Source: Paenibacillus sp.
GTDB lineage: Bacteria > Bacillota > Bacilli > Paenibacillales > NBRC-103111
Length of the DNA stretch: 64,000 bases
NCBI GenBank assembly: GCA_031180825.1
Contig: JAPSLM010000005.1
Coordinates: 124,001 to 188,000 of the forward strand
Direction of reading: 5' to 3'
Shown: one piece after another, positions 16,765 through 26,252 of the stretch
Layout: each line of letters begins with the position of its first letter
Numbering within the stretch: the first letter of the stretch is position 1
Position numbers and translations under genes: made by a program
Notes under the pieces: model-generated
The model's database searches: none
What the model saw: only the letters and a program-made list of their open reading frames with translations
Told to the model about the DNA's origin: nothing

Positions 16765-18504
16765 ATGGGGAAACATCACTTTAGGCTATCGGTCGGGAGA
16801 AAGCTGTTCTTGTCTTTTCTGCTCCTGATCTTGCTGCTGACCGCCTTCGGCCTCGTTTCGCTGAGCCGGGAGGAAAAGATGCAAGCCAAAACGGCCGAAA
16901 TTAGCGGCGCTTGGCTGTCGGGAGTAGGCATTGCCAATAATGTAAACTACTTGACGGAACACATTCTTGTTCTGCAATATAAAATTTTAACCAATCCGGA
17001 AGTCGCCAAAAAAGAACAATATATCCAGGAAGCCGGTGCTACGTTTGTAGAGATCGACAAGCAATTGGACCTGTACAGTGAAACGTACGTAAGCGACGAA
17101 GACCGCATCAATGCGGAGCAGCTTCGGGCGAAATGGAACAGCTACAAAGAGGTTTACGACCGCACCGTAGGGTTGGGCAAGCAGATCGATCTGGTGCGCG
17201 GCGCGGTGAAGCATGAACAAGAACTAACGGCTTTGATGGCGCAATCCCAGCAAACGTATGACGAAATGCAGGGGCTGCTTGATAAAATGATCGAGATCAA
17301 TAACGAAGGCGCCAAGACGGCGACGCAGGAGAGCCGGGAAATTTACGAAACCAATATTCAACGAACCATTTGGTTGATCGCCATTTCGATCGTCATCGGA
17401 ATCGCTTTGGTTGTGGTCATGAACCGCATCATATCCAAGCCCGTGAAGCTTGTATCCGAAGCGCTGCACCGCGTGGCGGGGGGCGACTTGACGGTGGAGC
17501 CGCTCGCGGTCAAGCAAAAGGACGAGATCGGGAGTCTGATTGTTTCGCTGAACGACATGGTCGCCCATCTCAAAATGACCGTGATGCAAATCCAGGATGC
17601 ATCCACGACGGTTGCCGCATCCTCCGAGGAACTGCAGGCCAGCTCGGAGCAAAATACGGCGGCAACCAAAACCGTTGCCCTGTCCATCCAAGAGATGGCC
17701 TCCGGCTCGGAGAGCCAGCTGATGCGCTCGGACGAAACCGGAAGAGCGATGGAAGAGATGGCGGCAGGCATTCAGCGCATCGCCGAAACGACGTCGGACG
17801 TATCCGAATTGTCTCAAGAATCCGCCCTCCAGGCGCAGCAAGGCAATGATGCCATTCGAGCGGCAAGAAGCAGGATGAACGCCCTGAGCGAATCGGTCGG
17901 CCAGGCGGGCGCCGATATCCAGACCCTGGAGACGCATTCGGTGAACGTCGGCGGCATTCTGCAGATCATCAACGACATCGCCTCGCAAACGGGTCTCCTG
18001 GCGCTCAACGCCTCCATCGAGGCGGCAAGAGCGGGAGAGCACGGACTGGGCTTCGCCGTCGTCGCCAACGAGGTGAAGAAGCTTGCCCAGCAGTCCGGTG
18101 AAGCCGTGCAAAGCATCTCGGACATCATCTCGCAGATTCAAGCCGATACGTCCAAAGCGGTGCTCACGATGAACCGCAGCTTGTCGGAGGTGCGAATCGG
18201 CCTCCAAGCCGTTACCGAAGCGGATGAAGCGTTCCAGCAAATCACCCGGACCGCAAACGACGTATCGGGCAAGATCCAGGAAGTGGCGGCGGCAGCCCAA
18301 GAAATGGCCGCCGGCTCGGAGCAGGTATCCGCTTCGGCATCGGAGATGAACCTGATTGCCAAGCAGGCCGCCGAATCGGCGCAGACGATTGCCGCTACAA
18401 CCGAGGAGCAGCTTGCATCCGCCGAGGAAATCGCTTCGTCCGCGGAATCGTTAAGCCGGACGGCGCAGGAATTGTCCGAAATGGTCAACCGGTTCAAATT
18501 GTAA
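16765..18504 (+). CDS. Methyl-accepting chemotaxis protein (four-helix-bundle sensor type)
   Basis: Membrane chemoreceptor of 579 aa. First membrane helix about residues 12-32, an all-helical extracellular sensor of about 155 residues, second helix ([18 protein letters not shown]), HAMP, then the cytoplasmic signalling hairpin whose tip is [20 protein letters not shown]. Signals go to CheA/CheW. ATG 16765 is preferred because AAAGGAGAG precedes it; ATG 16720 would precede the likely transcription start. The helical sensor resembles 4HB/CHASE3-type ligand domains; the ligand is unknown. Convergent with the next chemoreceptor. Confidence 0.9.
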   Translation: MGKHHFRLSVGRKLFLSFLLLILLLTAFGLVSLSREEKMQAKTAEISGAWLSGVGIANNVNYLTEHILVLQYKILTNPEVAKKEQYIQEAGATFVEIDKQLDLYSETYVSDEDRINAEQLRAKWNSYKEVYDRTVGLGKQIDLVRGAVKHEQELTALMAQSQQTYDEMQGLLDKMIEINNEGAKTATQESREIYETNIQRTIWLIAISIVIGIALVVVMNRIISKPVKLVSEALHRVAGGDLTVEPLAVKQKDEIGSLIVSLNDMVAHLKMTVMQIQDASTTVAASSEELQASSEQNTAATKTVALSIQEMASGSESQLMRSDETGRAMEEMAAGIQRIAETTSDVSELSQESALQAQQGNDAIRAARSRMNALSESVGQAGADIQTLETHSVNVGGILQIINDIASQTGLLALNASIEAARAGEHGLGFAVVANEVKKLAQQSGEAVQSISDIISQIQADTSKAVLTMNRSLSEVRIGLQAVTEADEAFQQITRTANDVSGKIQEVAAAAQEMAAGSEQVSASASEMNLIAKQAAESAQTIAATTEEQLASAEEIASSAESLSRTAQELSEMVNRFKL

Positions 18505-18524
18505 AGGCGCTCGGCGCGTCTTCA

Positions 18525-18574
18525 AAAAGGGAGGAAGTCCCCTCGGCGTTTAAGCTGCGGACTTCCTCCCTTTT
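18525..18574. terminator. Bidirectional terminator between convergent chemoreceptor genes
   Basis: Sixteen-base perfect arms (18525-18540 and 18559-18574) beginning AAAAGGGAGG and ending CCCTTTT, so usable in both directions. Confidence 0.85.
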
Positions 18575-18596
18575 CCGTCTCATCCTGTGCTTCATG

Positions 18597-20291
18597 CTAA
18601 ATTTTAAACTTGCGGACCAGCGTCTCCAAATTTTCCGCCTCCCGGCTCAGTCCTTCGGACAAGAAGGAAACCTCCTGCACCAAAGCGGTTTGCGCTTGGG
18701 TTTTGTCGTTAACGATCTGCACGCCGTCCAAGGATTCTCTGGCCACATCGGCCATATCGGAGACAGAGGCGGCAATTTCTTCCGAGCCCGCCGCCATCTC
18801 CTCCGAAATGGCCGAAACCTCTTGGATTTGAGCGGCGACCTCTTTGGTGGCCTGCAATATTTTTTGGAACGACTCGCCGGCATCCCGCACCTTGCGGCTG
18901 CCCAGAGCCACCTCTTCGCTTACCCGCTGCATCGCCTTGACCGTTTCCGTCGAATCGCTGCGAATTTCTTGAAGCAGCTCGGCGATCCGTTCCGCCGAAG
19001 CAGTGGAGCCTTCCGCCAACTTCCGGATTTCCGCCGCCACGACCGCGAAGCCCCGGCCATGCTCACCCGCCCGGGCCGCTTCGATCGAAGCATTAAGCGC
19101 AAGCAGATTCGTTTGCTTGGATAACGCGGCGATCGTATCCGCAATTTGCCCGATGTGGGACGAGCGTTCGTCCAGCTTGGACACGACCCGGACGGACTGG
19201 TTGACGGACTCGTCGATCTGATCCATTTGCCGCTTGGCCTGCTCCATATGCACGAAGCCGTCCACGGCTTCTTTCTCCGTATCCAAGGCGGCCTCGGACA
19301 GCTCGGTCGCCGATTCGGCCACCCGCTGTACGCCCTTGGCCATTTCTTCAATGGCCCGCGACCCGTCCAGCGTGTTCTGCATCGAAATGACGGCCCCCTG
19401 CTCGATCAGCGCCATCCGCTGGCCGATTTCCCCGGTGGCGGCGGAGGCTTGCTTCGTATTGGCCGTCAGCTTCTCCGATGTCTCCCACACCTTCTCGGAG
19501 GTGCCGGTAATCTCCTTGATCATGCCGTGCAGGCTGTCGAGCATCCGGTTAAGCGAGCCCGCGATTTCGCCGATCTCGTCCTTCGTATTCGAGGAAAGCC
19601 TCGCTGTCAGATCCCCGCCGTTGCTGGCCAGCTCGGCAATTTTTTCATTCACCGTTTTTAAAGGCCGCAGCTTGATAAAAATCAAAATAAAAATGCCGAA
19701 TAAAGTGACGAACGTCACCGCCAGCAGGATCACGGCGAAGCTCATCATCGCGGTGGCCGTTTGACGGGCCGCGTCCGCTTCCTGCTGCGCCCGGGCGTTC
19801 ATTTTGTTTTGAAACTGCTGGATATATCCCATGATCTCTTGTTTGCCGGCATCGTATTGTTCGCCGAACATAAGCTTCCGGGCGCTGTCGAAATTTTTCT
19901 CCTCTATCGCCTTCATGGCGGCTTCTTCGGTTTTGATCAAGGTGTCGGAACCTCTCTTGGCTTTTTCAATCAAATCCAGCTCTTCCTGCGGGGCGCCAAG
20001 CGCTTTCAGCTGTTCGACGGCCTTATCGCGCGATTTGGTCTCGTTGACCTCTCTCCAATAATTGTCATAGTGCCGCTTGTCCCCGAACTGGACATATCGT
20101 CTCATCTCGTCGGTCAAGTAATCGGAGGCGTTCTTCAAGTCGAAGCCGAGCTGCTTGAACTGCGCCTGCCGTTGTACCGCCAGCCGTTCCTGGGCTATGC
20201 CGTTCTCCAGCTTGCCGACACTGACCCAGTTGAACAGCGACAGCACCAATAAAAGCCCGCCCATCACCTTTAACCAGCTTGAAATCTTCAT
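18597..20291 (-). CDS. Methyl-accepting chemotaxis protein
   Basis: 564 aa from ATG 20291 (AGGGGG 7 bp upstream; the longer frame to 20327 has no site). N-terminal membrane helix ([14 protein letters not shown]), a helical sensor of about 150 residues rich in charged residues, a second membrane helix ([19 protein letters not shown]), HAMP, and a signalling domain with tip [21 protein letters not shown]. Same general plan as the convergent receptor but with low sensor similarity, so probably a different ligand. Upstream are three copies of TCGACATTTTT and a flagellar-sigma-like promoter. Confidence 0.9.
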   Translation of the reverse strand: MKISSWLKVMGGLLLVLSLFNWVSVGKLENGIAQERLAVQRQAQFKQLGFDLKNASDYLTDEMRRYVQFGDKRHYDNYWREVNETKSRDKAVEQLKALGAPQEELDLIEKAKRGSDTLIKTEEAAMKAIEEKNFDSARKLMFGEQYDAGKQEIMGYIQQFQNKMNARAQQEADAARQTATAMMSFAVILLAVTFVTLFGIFILIFIKLRPLKTVNEKIAELASNGGDLTARLSSNTKDEIGEIAGSLNRMLDSLHGMIKEITGTSEKVWETSEKLTANTKQASAATGEIGQRMALIEQGAVISMQNTLDGSRAIEEMAKGVQRVAESATELSEAALDTEKEAVDGFVHMEQAKRQMDQIDESVNQSVRVVSKLDERSSHIGQIADTIAALSKQTNLLALNASIEAARAGEHGRGFAVVAAEIRKLAEGSTASAERIAELLQEIRSDSTETVKAMQRVSEEVALGSRKVRDAGESFQKILQATKEVAAQIQEVSAISEEMAAGSEEIAASVSDMADVARESLDGVQIVNDKTQAQTALVQEVSFLSEGLSREAENLETLVRKFKI

Positions 20292-20319
20292 CCGCAGTCC
20301 CCCTGAAGGTGTAATTTTA

Positions 20320-20448
20320 TTCGACATTTTTCAACATATTTATCGACATTTTTAGACAAAAACTTGATATTCATTTTTTTCCATCTCCAAAAAACACATT
20401 ATTTTCATGGGATCGGCAAGCTTTTTTAAATATTTTTCGACATTTTTC
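20320..20448. repeat. Three TCGACATTTTT direct repeats (Spo0A-box-like)
   Basis: Exact 11-mer copies at 20321-20331, 20343-20353 and 20438-20448, reading AAAAATGTCGA on the coding strand. Two of them extend to TGTCGAA, the core of the B. subtilis Spo0A box. Confidence 0.5.
20340..20367 (-). promoter_or_regulatory. Candidate sigma-D promoter of the chemoreceptor gene
   Basis: On the minus strand TCAAGTTT (20367-20360), a 12 bp spacer, and GTCGATAA (20347-20340). Each half has one mismatch to TAAAGTTT / GCCGATAA. The predicted start is about 40 nt before the ATG. Confidence 0.5.
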
Positions 20449-20557
20449 TCAAAAAAGGCGGATGAACGGTTCAGAGGGGAATTATCCATAGCCCGGAGCC
20501 GATGGAGAAGACTTGGCCCGAGGAAGGGCGAACGATCGGGGAGGCGCTTGAGGACAT

Positions 20558-20590
20558 GACAAACCGGCATACCCTCAAGGATATGCCGGC
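20558..20590 (-). terminator. Terminator-like hairpin after glcF
   Basis: CCGGCATA / TATGCCGG arms with a 10-nt loop, followed on the minus strand by TTTGTC. The T-run is weak. Confidence 0.45.
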
Positions 20591-20598
20591 GCTTCAAA

Positions 20599-21972
20599 CT
20601 ATTTCAGCCCCGCCGATTCGGCGAGATAATCGACCAGATGCATCGCTTGCATCGTCTTGTCTTGTCCGTGGCGGTGAACGCCCCATTTCATCTGAAGCAG
20701 ACAGCCCGGATTGGCGGTCAAAATGACGTGCGCCCGGGTATGCTCCACCTGCTCCATCTTATGATCGAGCACGCTGGCGGACATTTCCGGCTGCGTCAGA
20801 TTGTAAATTCCGGCGGAGCCGCAGCAGCGGTCGGCATCGGGCAGCTCCTGCAGCCTTGCGCCGGGCACGGTCCGGATCAGCTGCCGCGGGGCCGATGCGA
20901 CGCGCATCACGTTGCGAAGGTGACACGAGTCCTGGTAGGTGACCGTCACCTCCTCCGCCCCCTGGCCTAGCGGCTTCAGCGGCAGCGGACGCCCTTCGGC
21001 GAGCAGCTCCGATACGTCGCGGACCTGCGAGGCAAATCGGCGGGCCTCCGCCTCCGCAGGATCGCCGTGCAGGAGGTGGTCCGCCTCCTTCAGGGTGGCG
21101 CCGCAGCCGCCGGCGTTGCTGACGACGGCATCCACGCCGGCCGCGCCGAAGGCGGCGATGTTGGCCCGGGCCAGGCGGCGGGCGCTCTCCCGTTCGCCGG
21201 CATGGGCGTGCAGCGCGCCGCAGCACGTCTGCGAAGCCGGGACAACGACCTCGTAGCCCGCCAAGCGCAGCAGCTTGATCGTATTCACGTTCGTCTCCGT
21301 GAACAGCACATCCATGATGCAGCCGCGGAACATTCCGACCCGCCCGAGACGTTCGCCTTCGGCCGGGATCACGAGCAGCGATTGTCCGCCCTCGGCCTGT
21401 TCCCGGCGGGCAGGCAGGCCGAGCTTCTCCCAACGGCGGATCACGCCGTCGCCGGCCGCTTGCGGCAGCACCGCTTCCATCTCGCGCATATGCGGCGGGA
21501 ACAGCTTCATGACGCCGAGTCCGCGCGCCAGCTTCCGCAATCCGCTCGTTTGATACAGCTTCAGCGACGAGCCAAGCAGCCGCATCCGGCCGTGATGCGG
21601 GAATAGCCGCTCCATGAACAGCCGCTTCACCGTCCTTACCGGCCACCGCTCGGCGGTTACCGCCGCAATCGACTCGCGGGCCTGTTCGATGAGCTGCCCG
21701 TACTTGACATCCGACGGGCAAGCCGGCTCGCAAGCGCGGCAGCCGAGACAAAGGTCCATCTGCGAGCGGAACGCCGCATCCGGCTCCATCTTGCCGTCGT
21801 AGACGGCCTTCATCAGCGCGATCCGGCCCCGCGGCGACGCCGCCTCCAGCCCCGTCTCCTGAAACGTCGGACAAGCCGTCTGGCAAAAACCGCAGCGCAT
21901 ACAGTTGGTAAGCTGATCGGGATCGAGCGTGAGCTGCAGCTTCTCGGTCAATGTTTTGATCTCCGCGCTCAT
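20599..21972 (-). CDS. glcF: Glycolate oxidase iron-sulfur subunit
   Basis: 457 aa. Two [4Fe-4S] ferredoxin motifs, CMRCGFCQTACP (about residues 24-35) and CLGCRACEPACP (about 74-85), are followed by two cysteine-rich CCG domains (GCIMDVLF...TCCGALHAHAGE and DSCHLRN...RCCGSAGIYN). This is the electron-transfer subunit partnering the FAD subunit encoded 3 bp upstream, passing electrons from 2-hydroxyacid oxidation to the respiratory chain. Glycolate is the usual substrate of the GlcDF arrangement; D-lactate is possible. Confidence 0.9.
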   Translation of the reverse strand: MSAEIKTLTEKLQLTLDPDQLTNCMRCGFCQTACPTFQETGLEAASPRGRIALMKAVYDGKMEPDAAFRSQMDLCLGCRACEPACPSDVKYGQLIEQARESIAAVTAERWPVRTVKRLFMERLFPHHGRMRLLGSSLKLYQTSGLRKLARGLGVMKLFPPHMREMEAVLPQAAGDGVIRRWEKLGLPARREQAEGGQSLLVIPAEGERLGRVGMFRGCIMDVLFTETNVNTIKLLRLAGYEVVVPASQTCCGALHAHAGERESARRLARANIAAFGAAGVDAVVSNAGGCGATLKEADHLLHGDPAEAEARRFASQVRDVSELLAEGRPLPLKPLGQGAEEVTVTYQDSCHLRNVMRVASAPRQLIRTVPGARLQELPDADRCCGSAGIYNLTQPEMSASVLDHKMEQVEHTRAHVILTANPGCLLQMKWGVHRHGQDKTMQAMHLVDYLAESAGLK

Positions 21973-21975
21973 GCG

Positions 21976-23445
21976 TCACGCACCGCCTTTCGCCGCCGGC
22001 CCCGCGGTTCCGCTTGCTCCGGTTCCCGCTTCCGGCTCCGACGTAAACACAACGCGCTTGCGCGTCTCCGCGAACAGCTTGCCGGGATTCAGCAAGCCGT
22101 CCGGGTCGAACGCTTGCTTCAGCCGCTTCATCAGGCCGATGCCGGACGCGCCGACCTTCCATTCGAGATACGGCGCTTTGACATGCCCGACGCCGTGCTC
22201 TCCGGTGATCGTGCCTCCCAGCCGGATGGCCGCGTCGAATATTTCCTCGAACGCCAGCTCCACCCGGTGAATCTCCTCGGCGTCCCGCGCATCGGTCATC
22301 GCCGTCGGGTGCAGGTTGCCGTCTCCCGCATGGCCGAACGTGCAGATCCGAACGCTGTGCTTCGCCGCAATGCGCTGCACCTCCAGCACCATGTCGGCGA
22401 TCTTCGAACGCGGCACGGTGGCGTCTTCGAGAATCGTCGTCGGCCTTAGCCGGGAGAGCGCCGCCAGCGCGCTGCGCCGGGCTTCCATCACCTTGGCCCC
22501 TTCCTCCGGCGTCGCGGCCACCTTCACCTGGATCGCCCCTTCGCGTCTGCAGATCGCTTCGATCAGCTGCAGGTCCTTCTCCACCTGCGCCTCGTCGCCG
22601 TCCTGCTCGATCGCCAAAATCGCCTGCGCATCGACCGGAAGGCCGATGTTGGCGAACGCCTCCACCACCTCGATCGTCGCCTGGTCCATAAACTCAAGCG
22701 TACAGGGGGTAATCCGGTTCGCAATAATCTGCGACACCGTCCGTGCCGCCGACGGCAAATCGGCGAACACCGCAATCATCGCCCTCCGGTACGCCGGCTT
22801 CGGGACAAGCTTGACCGTCGCTTCCGTCAAAATCGCCAGCGTGCCTCCGGACCCTACGAGCAATCTCGTCAAGTCGTAGCCCGCGACATCCTTCACCAGC
22901 TTGCCGCCGGTCCGCAGCACCTCGCCGCTCGCCAGCACCGCCTCAAGCCCGATGACGTAATCCTTGGTCGTGCCGTACTTGAGCCCGCGCAGCCCGCCTG
23001 CGCCCAGGGCGATGTTGCCGCCCATCGTACAGATGATCATGCTGCTCGGGTCCGGCGGATAGAACAGCCCCGTTTCCTCGACGGCCGTATGAAAGCGCTT
23101 CGTATTTAAACCCGTCTGGAATGTCGCCGTCAGGTTGTCCTGGTCGATCTCCAGCAGCCGGTTCATCCGCGTCATGACCATGATCAGCCCTCCGTGCAGC
23201 GGTACGACGCCCGCGCACAAATTGCTGCCCGCCCCGCGGGTGACCACCGGAATCCGATGCCGGGCGCAAACGCGCATCACCGCCGCCACTTCTTCCGTCG
23301 AAGCGGGGAAAACAACGCCGTCCGGCATCGATTGGTACAGCGGCGTAGCATCGTAGCTGTAAGAAACGAGCGTTTCGGCATCGTCCCGGAACCAAGCGTC
23401 CCCGACAATGCTTCTTAATTCTTGACAAACCGTTGCAGCCAGCAA
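21976..23445 (-). CDS. glcD: Glycolate oxidase FAD-binding subunit
   Basis: 489 aa, FAD-linked oxidase of the vanillyl-alcohol-oxidase superfamily. The N-terminal PCMH FAD domain includes TRGAGSNLCAGVVP, MGGNIALGAGGLRGLKYG and KDVAGYDLTRLLVGSGGTL. The C-terminal cap domain ends with FGHAGDGNLHP and GEHGVGHVKAPYL, which hold the active-site and metal-ligand His residues. The start is TTG at 23445 with GGGAGGGA just upstream; an ATG 7 bp earlier is out of frame. It oxidises glycolate or D-lactate to the 2-oxoacid and forms an operon with glcF. Confidence 0.9.
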   Translation of the reverse strand: MLAATVCQELRSIVGDAWFRDDAETLVSYSYDATPLYQSMPDGVVFPASTEEVAAVMRVCARHRIPVVTRGAGSNLCAGVVPLHGGLIMVMTRMNRLLEIDQDNLTATFQTGLNTKRFHTAVEETGLFYPPDPSSMIICTMGGNIALGAGGLRGLKYGTTKDYVIGLEAVLASGEVLRTGGKLVKDVAGYDLTRLLVGSGGTLAILTEATVKLVPKPAYRRAMIAVFADLPSAARTVSQIIANRITPCTLEFMDQATIEVVEAFANIGLPVDAQAILAIEQDGDEAQVEKDLQLIEAICRREGAIQVKVAATPEEGAKVMEARRSALAALSRLRPTTILEDATVPRSKIADMVLEVQRIAAKHSVRICTFGHAGDGNLHPTAMTDARDAEEIHRVELAFEEIFDAAIRLGGTITGEHGVGHVKAPYLEWKVGASGIGLMKRLKQAFDPDGLLNPGKLFAETRKRVVFTSEPEAGTGASGTAGPAAKGGA

Positions 23446-23478
23446 AGCATTCCCTCCCGTATGCCCTTAATTAATCAG

Positions 23479-23491
23479 GTCATCTGATGAC
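23479..23491. promoter_or_regulatory. Candidate GntR/FadR-family operator of glcDF
   Basis: Perfect palindrome GTCATC-T-GATGAC just downstream of the -10 box. It contains TCATC-N-GATGA, which I recall as the core bound by LutR-type FCD regulators. The FCD regulator at 24047 is the obvious candidate ligand-responsive repressor. Confidence 0.6.
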
Positions 23492-23494
23492 TTT

Positions 23495-23524
23495 ATTATA
23501 AAAGGACCCGGCTTCCTCCGTCAA
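23495..23524 (-). promoter_or_regulatory. Sigma-A promoter of glcDF
   Basis: On the minus strand TTGACG (23524-23519), an 18 bp spacer, and a perfect TATAAT (23500-23495). The start point falls in the palindrome immediately downstream. Confidence 0.72.
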
Positions 23525-23658
23525 TGCAAAAGACGTCCCGCAAGCCGGCATGCTTCGCCCGCGCAAACATGGTACAATAAGGGAAATCTTGCGCGTTGCC
23601 GCGTCATGCATCATAGCGCCCGCTTCATATCGGTTACGTCTCAACTGGAGGAATTTCT

Positions 23659-24066
23659 ATGGATTTTTTCCCGTTTGATGGAGGCTTTCACCACGGGCCT
23701 CCGCCTTTCTTCACCTTCTTCTTTGTCCTTATTCTGGTTCTGATCGCAGGCACCTTCCTTTACGTGATTACGAAATCGTTATCCGCTTGGTCTGCCAACA
23801 ATGCGGCGGAGCGTCTTACCGTCCCCGGCCGGGTCGTCGCCAAACGTACGCAAGTATCGGGCGGATCCGGAGATTCGAGCGCTTTTACGAGATATTACGC
23901 GACCTTCGAATTCGAGGACGGCGGGCGGACAGAGCTTCCTTTGACAGGCCCCCAATACGGACTGCTGGTCGAAGGAGACTTCGGCGAGCTGACGTATCAA
24001 GGCACCCGCTTCATCGATTTTGTCCGCATGAGAAAGGAAGGGCTTCATGATCCGCAAAGGCTATGA
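23659..24066 (+). CDS. DUF2500 family membrane protein
   Basis: 135 aa. A short Phe/His/Pro-rich N-terminus, one membrane helix (about residues 18-40, FFFVLILVLIAGTFLYVI), then a soluble domain with VVAKRTQVSG..., TRYYATFEFEDGGRTEL and GDFGELTYQGTRFIDF, the typical DUF2500 ending. GGAGG precedes the ATG. The last 20 bp overlap the GntR gene, so the two are cotranscribed. Function of the family is unknown. Confidence 0.8.
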   Translation: MDFFPFDGGFHHGPPPFFTFFFVLILVLIAGTFLYVITKSLSAWSANNAAERLTVPGRVVAKRTQVSGGSGDSSAFTRYYATFEFEDGGRTELPLTGPQYGLLVEGDFGELTYQGTRFIDFVRMRKEGLHDPQRL

Positions 24067-24733
24067 AATCGTCGCCGACGCCCTTCGCGAGCAGATTGAG
24101 CAGGGCGTCTGGCCGGTCGGCTCCCGGATCGACTCGGTCGAGCAGCTTGCCGTGAAGTTCGGCGTCGGCCGCTCGACGATCCGGGAAGCGCTCATGTCCC
24201 TCAAAGCGCACGGCTGGGTAGATGTCCGCCACGGCGGCGGAACGTTCGTGCTCCGCAATAGCGGCGCGCTTCAGATCCAAGCGCCCGAGATCGGAAACGT
24301 GGAGCAGCTCCGGCAATGGCTTGAGCTGCGCTTCATCCTGGAAACCGAAGGCGCGGCGCTGGCCGCCGCGCGCCGCAGCAGCGGCCATCTGAACGATCTG
24401 GACGCGATCCTCGCCGAGATGGCTTCCCTGACTGACGAGGACAAGCTGGAGCAATGCGATATCCGTTTTCATCTGAAGCTGGCCGGAGCCTCCGGCAACG
24501 AGCTGCTCGCACGCTCGCTGGAGACGCTCTTTCTGACCATGGGCCCGGCCATGCGGGAAAGCCGCCGGCTGTGGCTCTTCGCAGAGCAGAGCCATGCGGT
24601 CCGGCTCTCCGAAGAGCACCGGTCCATCGTCGACGCGGTCCGGCAGCAGGACGCCGCCCTTGCCAGAGAACGCGTCGCCTCCCACTTGCGCAAGGTGGAG
24701 CAGATGCTTCGCCGTCTAACCTACGAAGCCTGA
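24047..24733 (+). CDS. GntR-family transcriptional regulator, FCD/FadR subfamily (LutR/GlcC-like)
   Basis: 228 aa. The N-terminal winged HTH reads IVADALREQIEQGVWPVGSRI ... VGRSTIREALMSLKAHGWVDVRHGGGTFV. The C-terminal all-helical FCD domain contains LELRFILETEGAALAA, FHLKLAGASGNELLA and EEHRSIVDAVRQQD, holding the Asp/His metal-ligand positions. FCD regulators respond to carboxylates such as lactate or glycolate. Divergent to glcDF, 600 bp away, and a matching palindrome covers the glcDF promoter. AAGGAAGGGC precedes the ATG inside the previous gene. Confidence 0.85.
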   Translation: MIRKGYEIVADALREQIEQGVWPVGSRIDSVEQLAVKFGVGRSTIREALMSLKAHGWVDVRHGGGTFVLRNSGALQIQAPEIGNVEQLRQWLELRFILETEGAALAAARRSSGHLNDLDAILAEMASLTDEDKLEQCDIRFHLKLAGASGNELLARSLETLFLTMGPAMRESRRLWLFAEQSHAVRLSEEHRSIVDAVRQQDAALARERVASHLRKVEQMLRRLTYEA

Positions 24734-24754
24734 TGACATCGCTATGCACGCAGC

Positions 24755-24783
24755 AAAGCCCGCCGGCATCCCCGGCGGGCTTT
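24755..24783. terminator. Bidirectional terminator
   Basis: Arms AAAGCCCGCCGG (24755-24766) and CCGGCGGGCTTT (24772-24783) between the convergent GntR and DUF2325 genes. Confidence 0.75.
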
Positions 24784-24789
24784 GTACAT

Positions 24790-25110
24790 TTAATGGGCGG
24801 CTCCGCCCTTTTTCAGCCATTCGCAGCCGTCCGCGCAGGAGCAGAGCGCCTTCTGCACCGAACACCACGAGCGCTTCGCGTAATATATCGGCACTTCCTG
24901 TTCCTTTGCTTGCTGCTTGATGGCCTTGGTCAGATTGTGGTTGACGTAATCCGTCAGCACAAGCACCGCGTCCACCTTTTCCGGAATCCCCTTCTTCACC
25001 ATTTGGCATTTGCGTCCGGACATATGCATCACTTCGTCAAAACCGATATTCGCCAGATGATCGGGCATATTGCCCAGATGATCCGCTCCTACGACCAAAA
25101 TCGACGGCAT
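24790..25110 (-). CDS. DUF2325 domain protein
   Basis: 106 aa. The small alpha/beta domain runs from ILVVGADHLGNMPDHL through HMSGRK to VDAVLVLTDYVNHNLTKAIKQQAK and PIYYAKRSW, the DUF2325 pattern. The C-terminus has three Cys in CSVQKALCSCADGCEWL, possibly metal binding. AAAAGGAGG precedes the ATG. Position beside an iron-reductase operon on the same strand suggests, but does not show, a metal link. Confidence 0.75.
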   Translation of the reverse strand: MPSILVVGADHLGNMPDHLANIGFDEVMHMSGRKCQMVKKGIPEKVDAVLVLTDYVNHNLTKAIKQQAKEQEVPIYYAKRSWCSVQKALCSCADGCEWLKKGGAAH

Positions 25111-25195
25111 GTTTCAAGCCTCCTTTTCGTTAACGGCTTTCTCCTGAGAGAGCCTTTCGTGTCATGTATTTTATCGCGTATGCCTTCGATTCTCG

Positions 25196-26014
25196 TCAGT
25201 TCGCGCCCGCGAGCAGCTTGAGCTTCCGTTCCTCGCGCTCGGCGCCGCTCATCCGCGGACAGGTATAACAATATCCGTGGTCCGTATCCGTTTTGTAAGC
25301 GAGACAGCAGCTGACTTTCATCCGCAGCCGCTCTCCGGGCTTGCGCGGATCGTCGACGTAGCGGAACTTCACATCGAGCGGATGCCGCGGACGGCCGAAC
25401 ACGTCCGGCGGCAAGTCGGACAGCAGCGCCTGAAAGTCCTCCGTCAGCTTGGCCCGAAGCTCTTCGCTGTCGGCTTGGGCAAGAGCCATATCCCGTACGT
25501 AGTACATCCGTGTCGCGATCTGTCCCCACAATTGCCCCGCATCGAGCCCTGCCGCTTGCGCCAGCGATGCAAGCAGCGGCCGGATCGTTCCTCCGTACAA
25601 GGCGGAGAGCACTCGACGCCGCCACTCGGCGCGGTCCCCTGCAGGCACCGACAACGTCCTGGCGTCATGGAGCCGGAACCCGAACATCGGGCGGCCTTCC
25701 TTCTGATACAAATTCACCGTCAGATTGCCCGGCGAAAAATCGAAGGCCGCGTCATGCCGGGCGATCATATGCTGCTGCGCCGCGCACAGCATGCCGAGCC
25801 AGCCGCTAAAGTAGGTGGCCGGCGCCTGTTCATCCAACGCGCGAATGTGCTTGCCGTACTTCACCAAAAGCATGTCCGCGTGCCGGCGTTCGAACAGCTG
25901 TGCCAGCTTGACCGATAACTCCCCCTCATCGGGAAACTCCCGGATGAAAAAAAATTGCGCCTCCAGCTCGCGAAGACCTTGCTCCGCCAGCGCTTCGTTC
26001 CTTCCCTGCTCCAT
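25196..26014 (-). CDS. FhuF-like siderophore-iron reductase
   Basis: 272 aa. The C-terminal cysteine motif is CC, 11 residues, C, two residues, C (CCLAYKTDTDHGYCYTC), the [2Fe-2S] site of FhuF-type ferric reductases; E. coli FhuF has 10 residues in that gap. A central GNLTVNLY region fits the IucA/FhuF-related fold. It acts in the cytoplasm, releasing iron from imported ferric siderophores. Preceded at 23 bp by a small ORF behind a promoter with two Fur boxes, so iron repression is expected. Confidence 0.8.
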   Translation of the reverse strand: MEQGRNEALAEQGLRELEAQFFFIREFPDEGELSVKLAQLFERRHADMLLVKYGKHIRALDEQAPATYFSGWLGMLCAAQQHMIARHDAAFDFSPGNLTVNLYQKEGRPMFGFRLHDARTLSVPAGDRAEWRRRVLSALYGGTIRPLLASLAQAAGLDAGQLWGQIATRMYYVRDMALAQADSEELRAKLTEDFQALLSDLPPDVFGRPRHPLDVKFRYVDDPRKPGERLRMKVSCCLAYKTDTDHGYCYTCPRMSGAEREERKLKLLAGAN

Positions 26015-26036
26015 GCCGTTCTCCCTTCCCGTTCCG

Positions 26037-26234
26037 TTATTGGCGCTCCGGCGCTGCTTCGATGCTCCCCGGAATCTCCCCTTCTTCCAACATTCGAACC
26101 GATATCCTTCGTATGTATGAACCGTACCGGCGCTCCTCCGGATGCGGCTTGGGTCTGACGGGAGTCGAGCGGTCCGGAATACTGCCTGCCCGGCTAAGGT
26201 TTCTTTGCCTGATCAGCTCATACAGCAAACCCAC
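26037..26234 (-). CDS. Small protein of unknown function, first gene of the Fur-regulated operon
   Basis: 65 aa starting at GTG 26234, with AAAGGAGGAG placed 8 bp upstream, a strong site that supports translation. The sequence is Arg/Glu-rich with no membrane segment or Cys; it begins MGLLYELIRQRNLSRAG and contains PHPEERRYGSYIRRISVRM. Not recognised. It ends 23 bp before the FhuF-like gene. Confidence 0.6.
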   Translation of the reverse strand: MGLLYELIRQRNLSRAGSIPDRSTPVRPKPHPEERRYGSYIRRISVRMLEEGEIPGSIEAAPERQ

Positions 26235-26252
26235 GGACGGCTCCTCCTTTTT

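Noticed and set aside
20352..20597. 81-codon minus-strand ORF between glcF and the chemoreceptor
   Set aside because: It overlaps the promoter and repeat region, has no ribosome binding site, and its start is within the glcF terminator hairpin.
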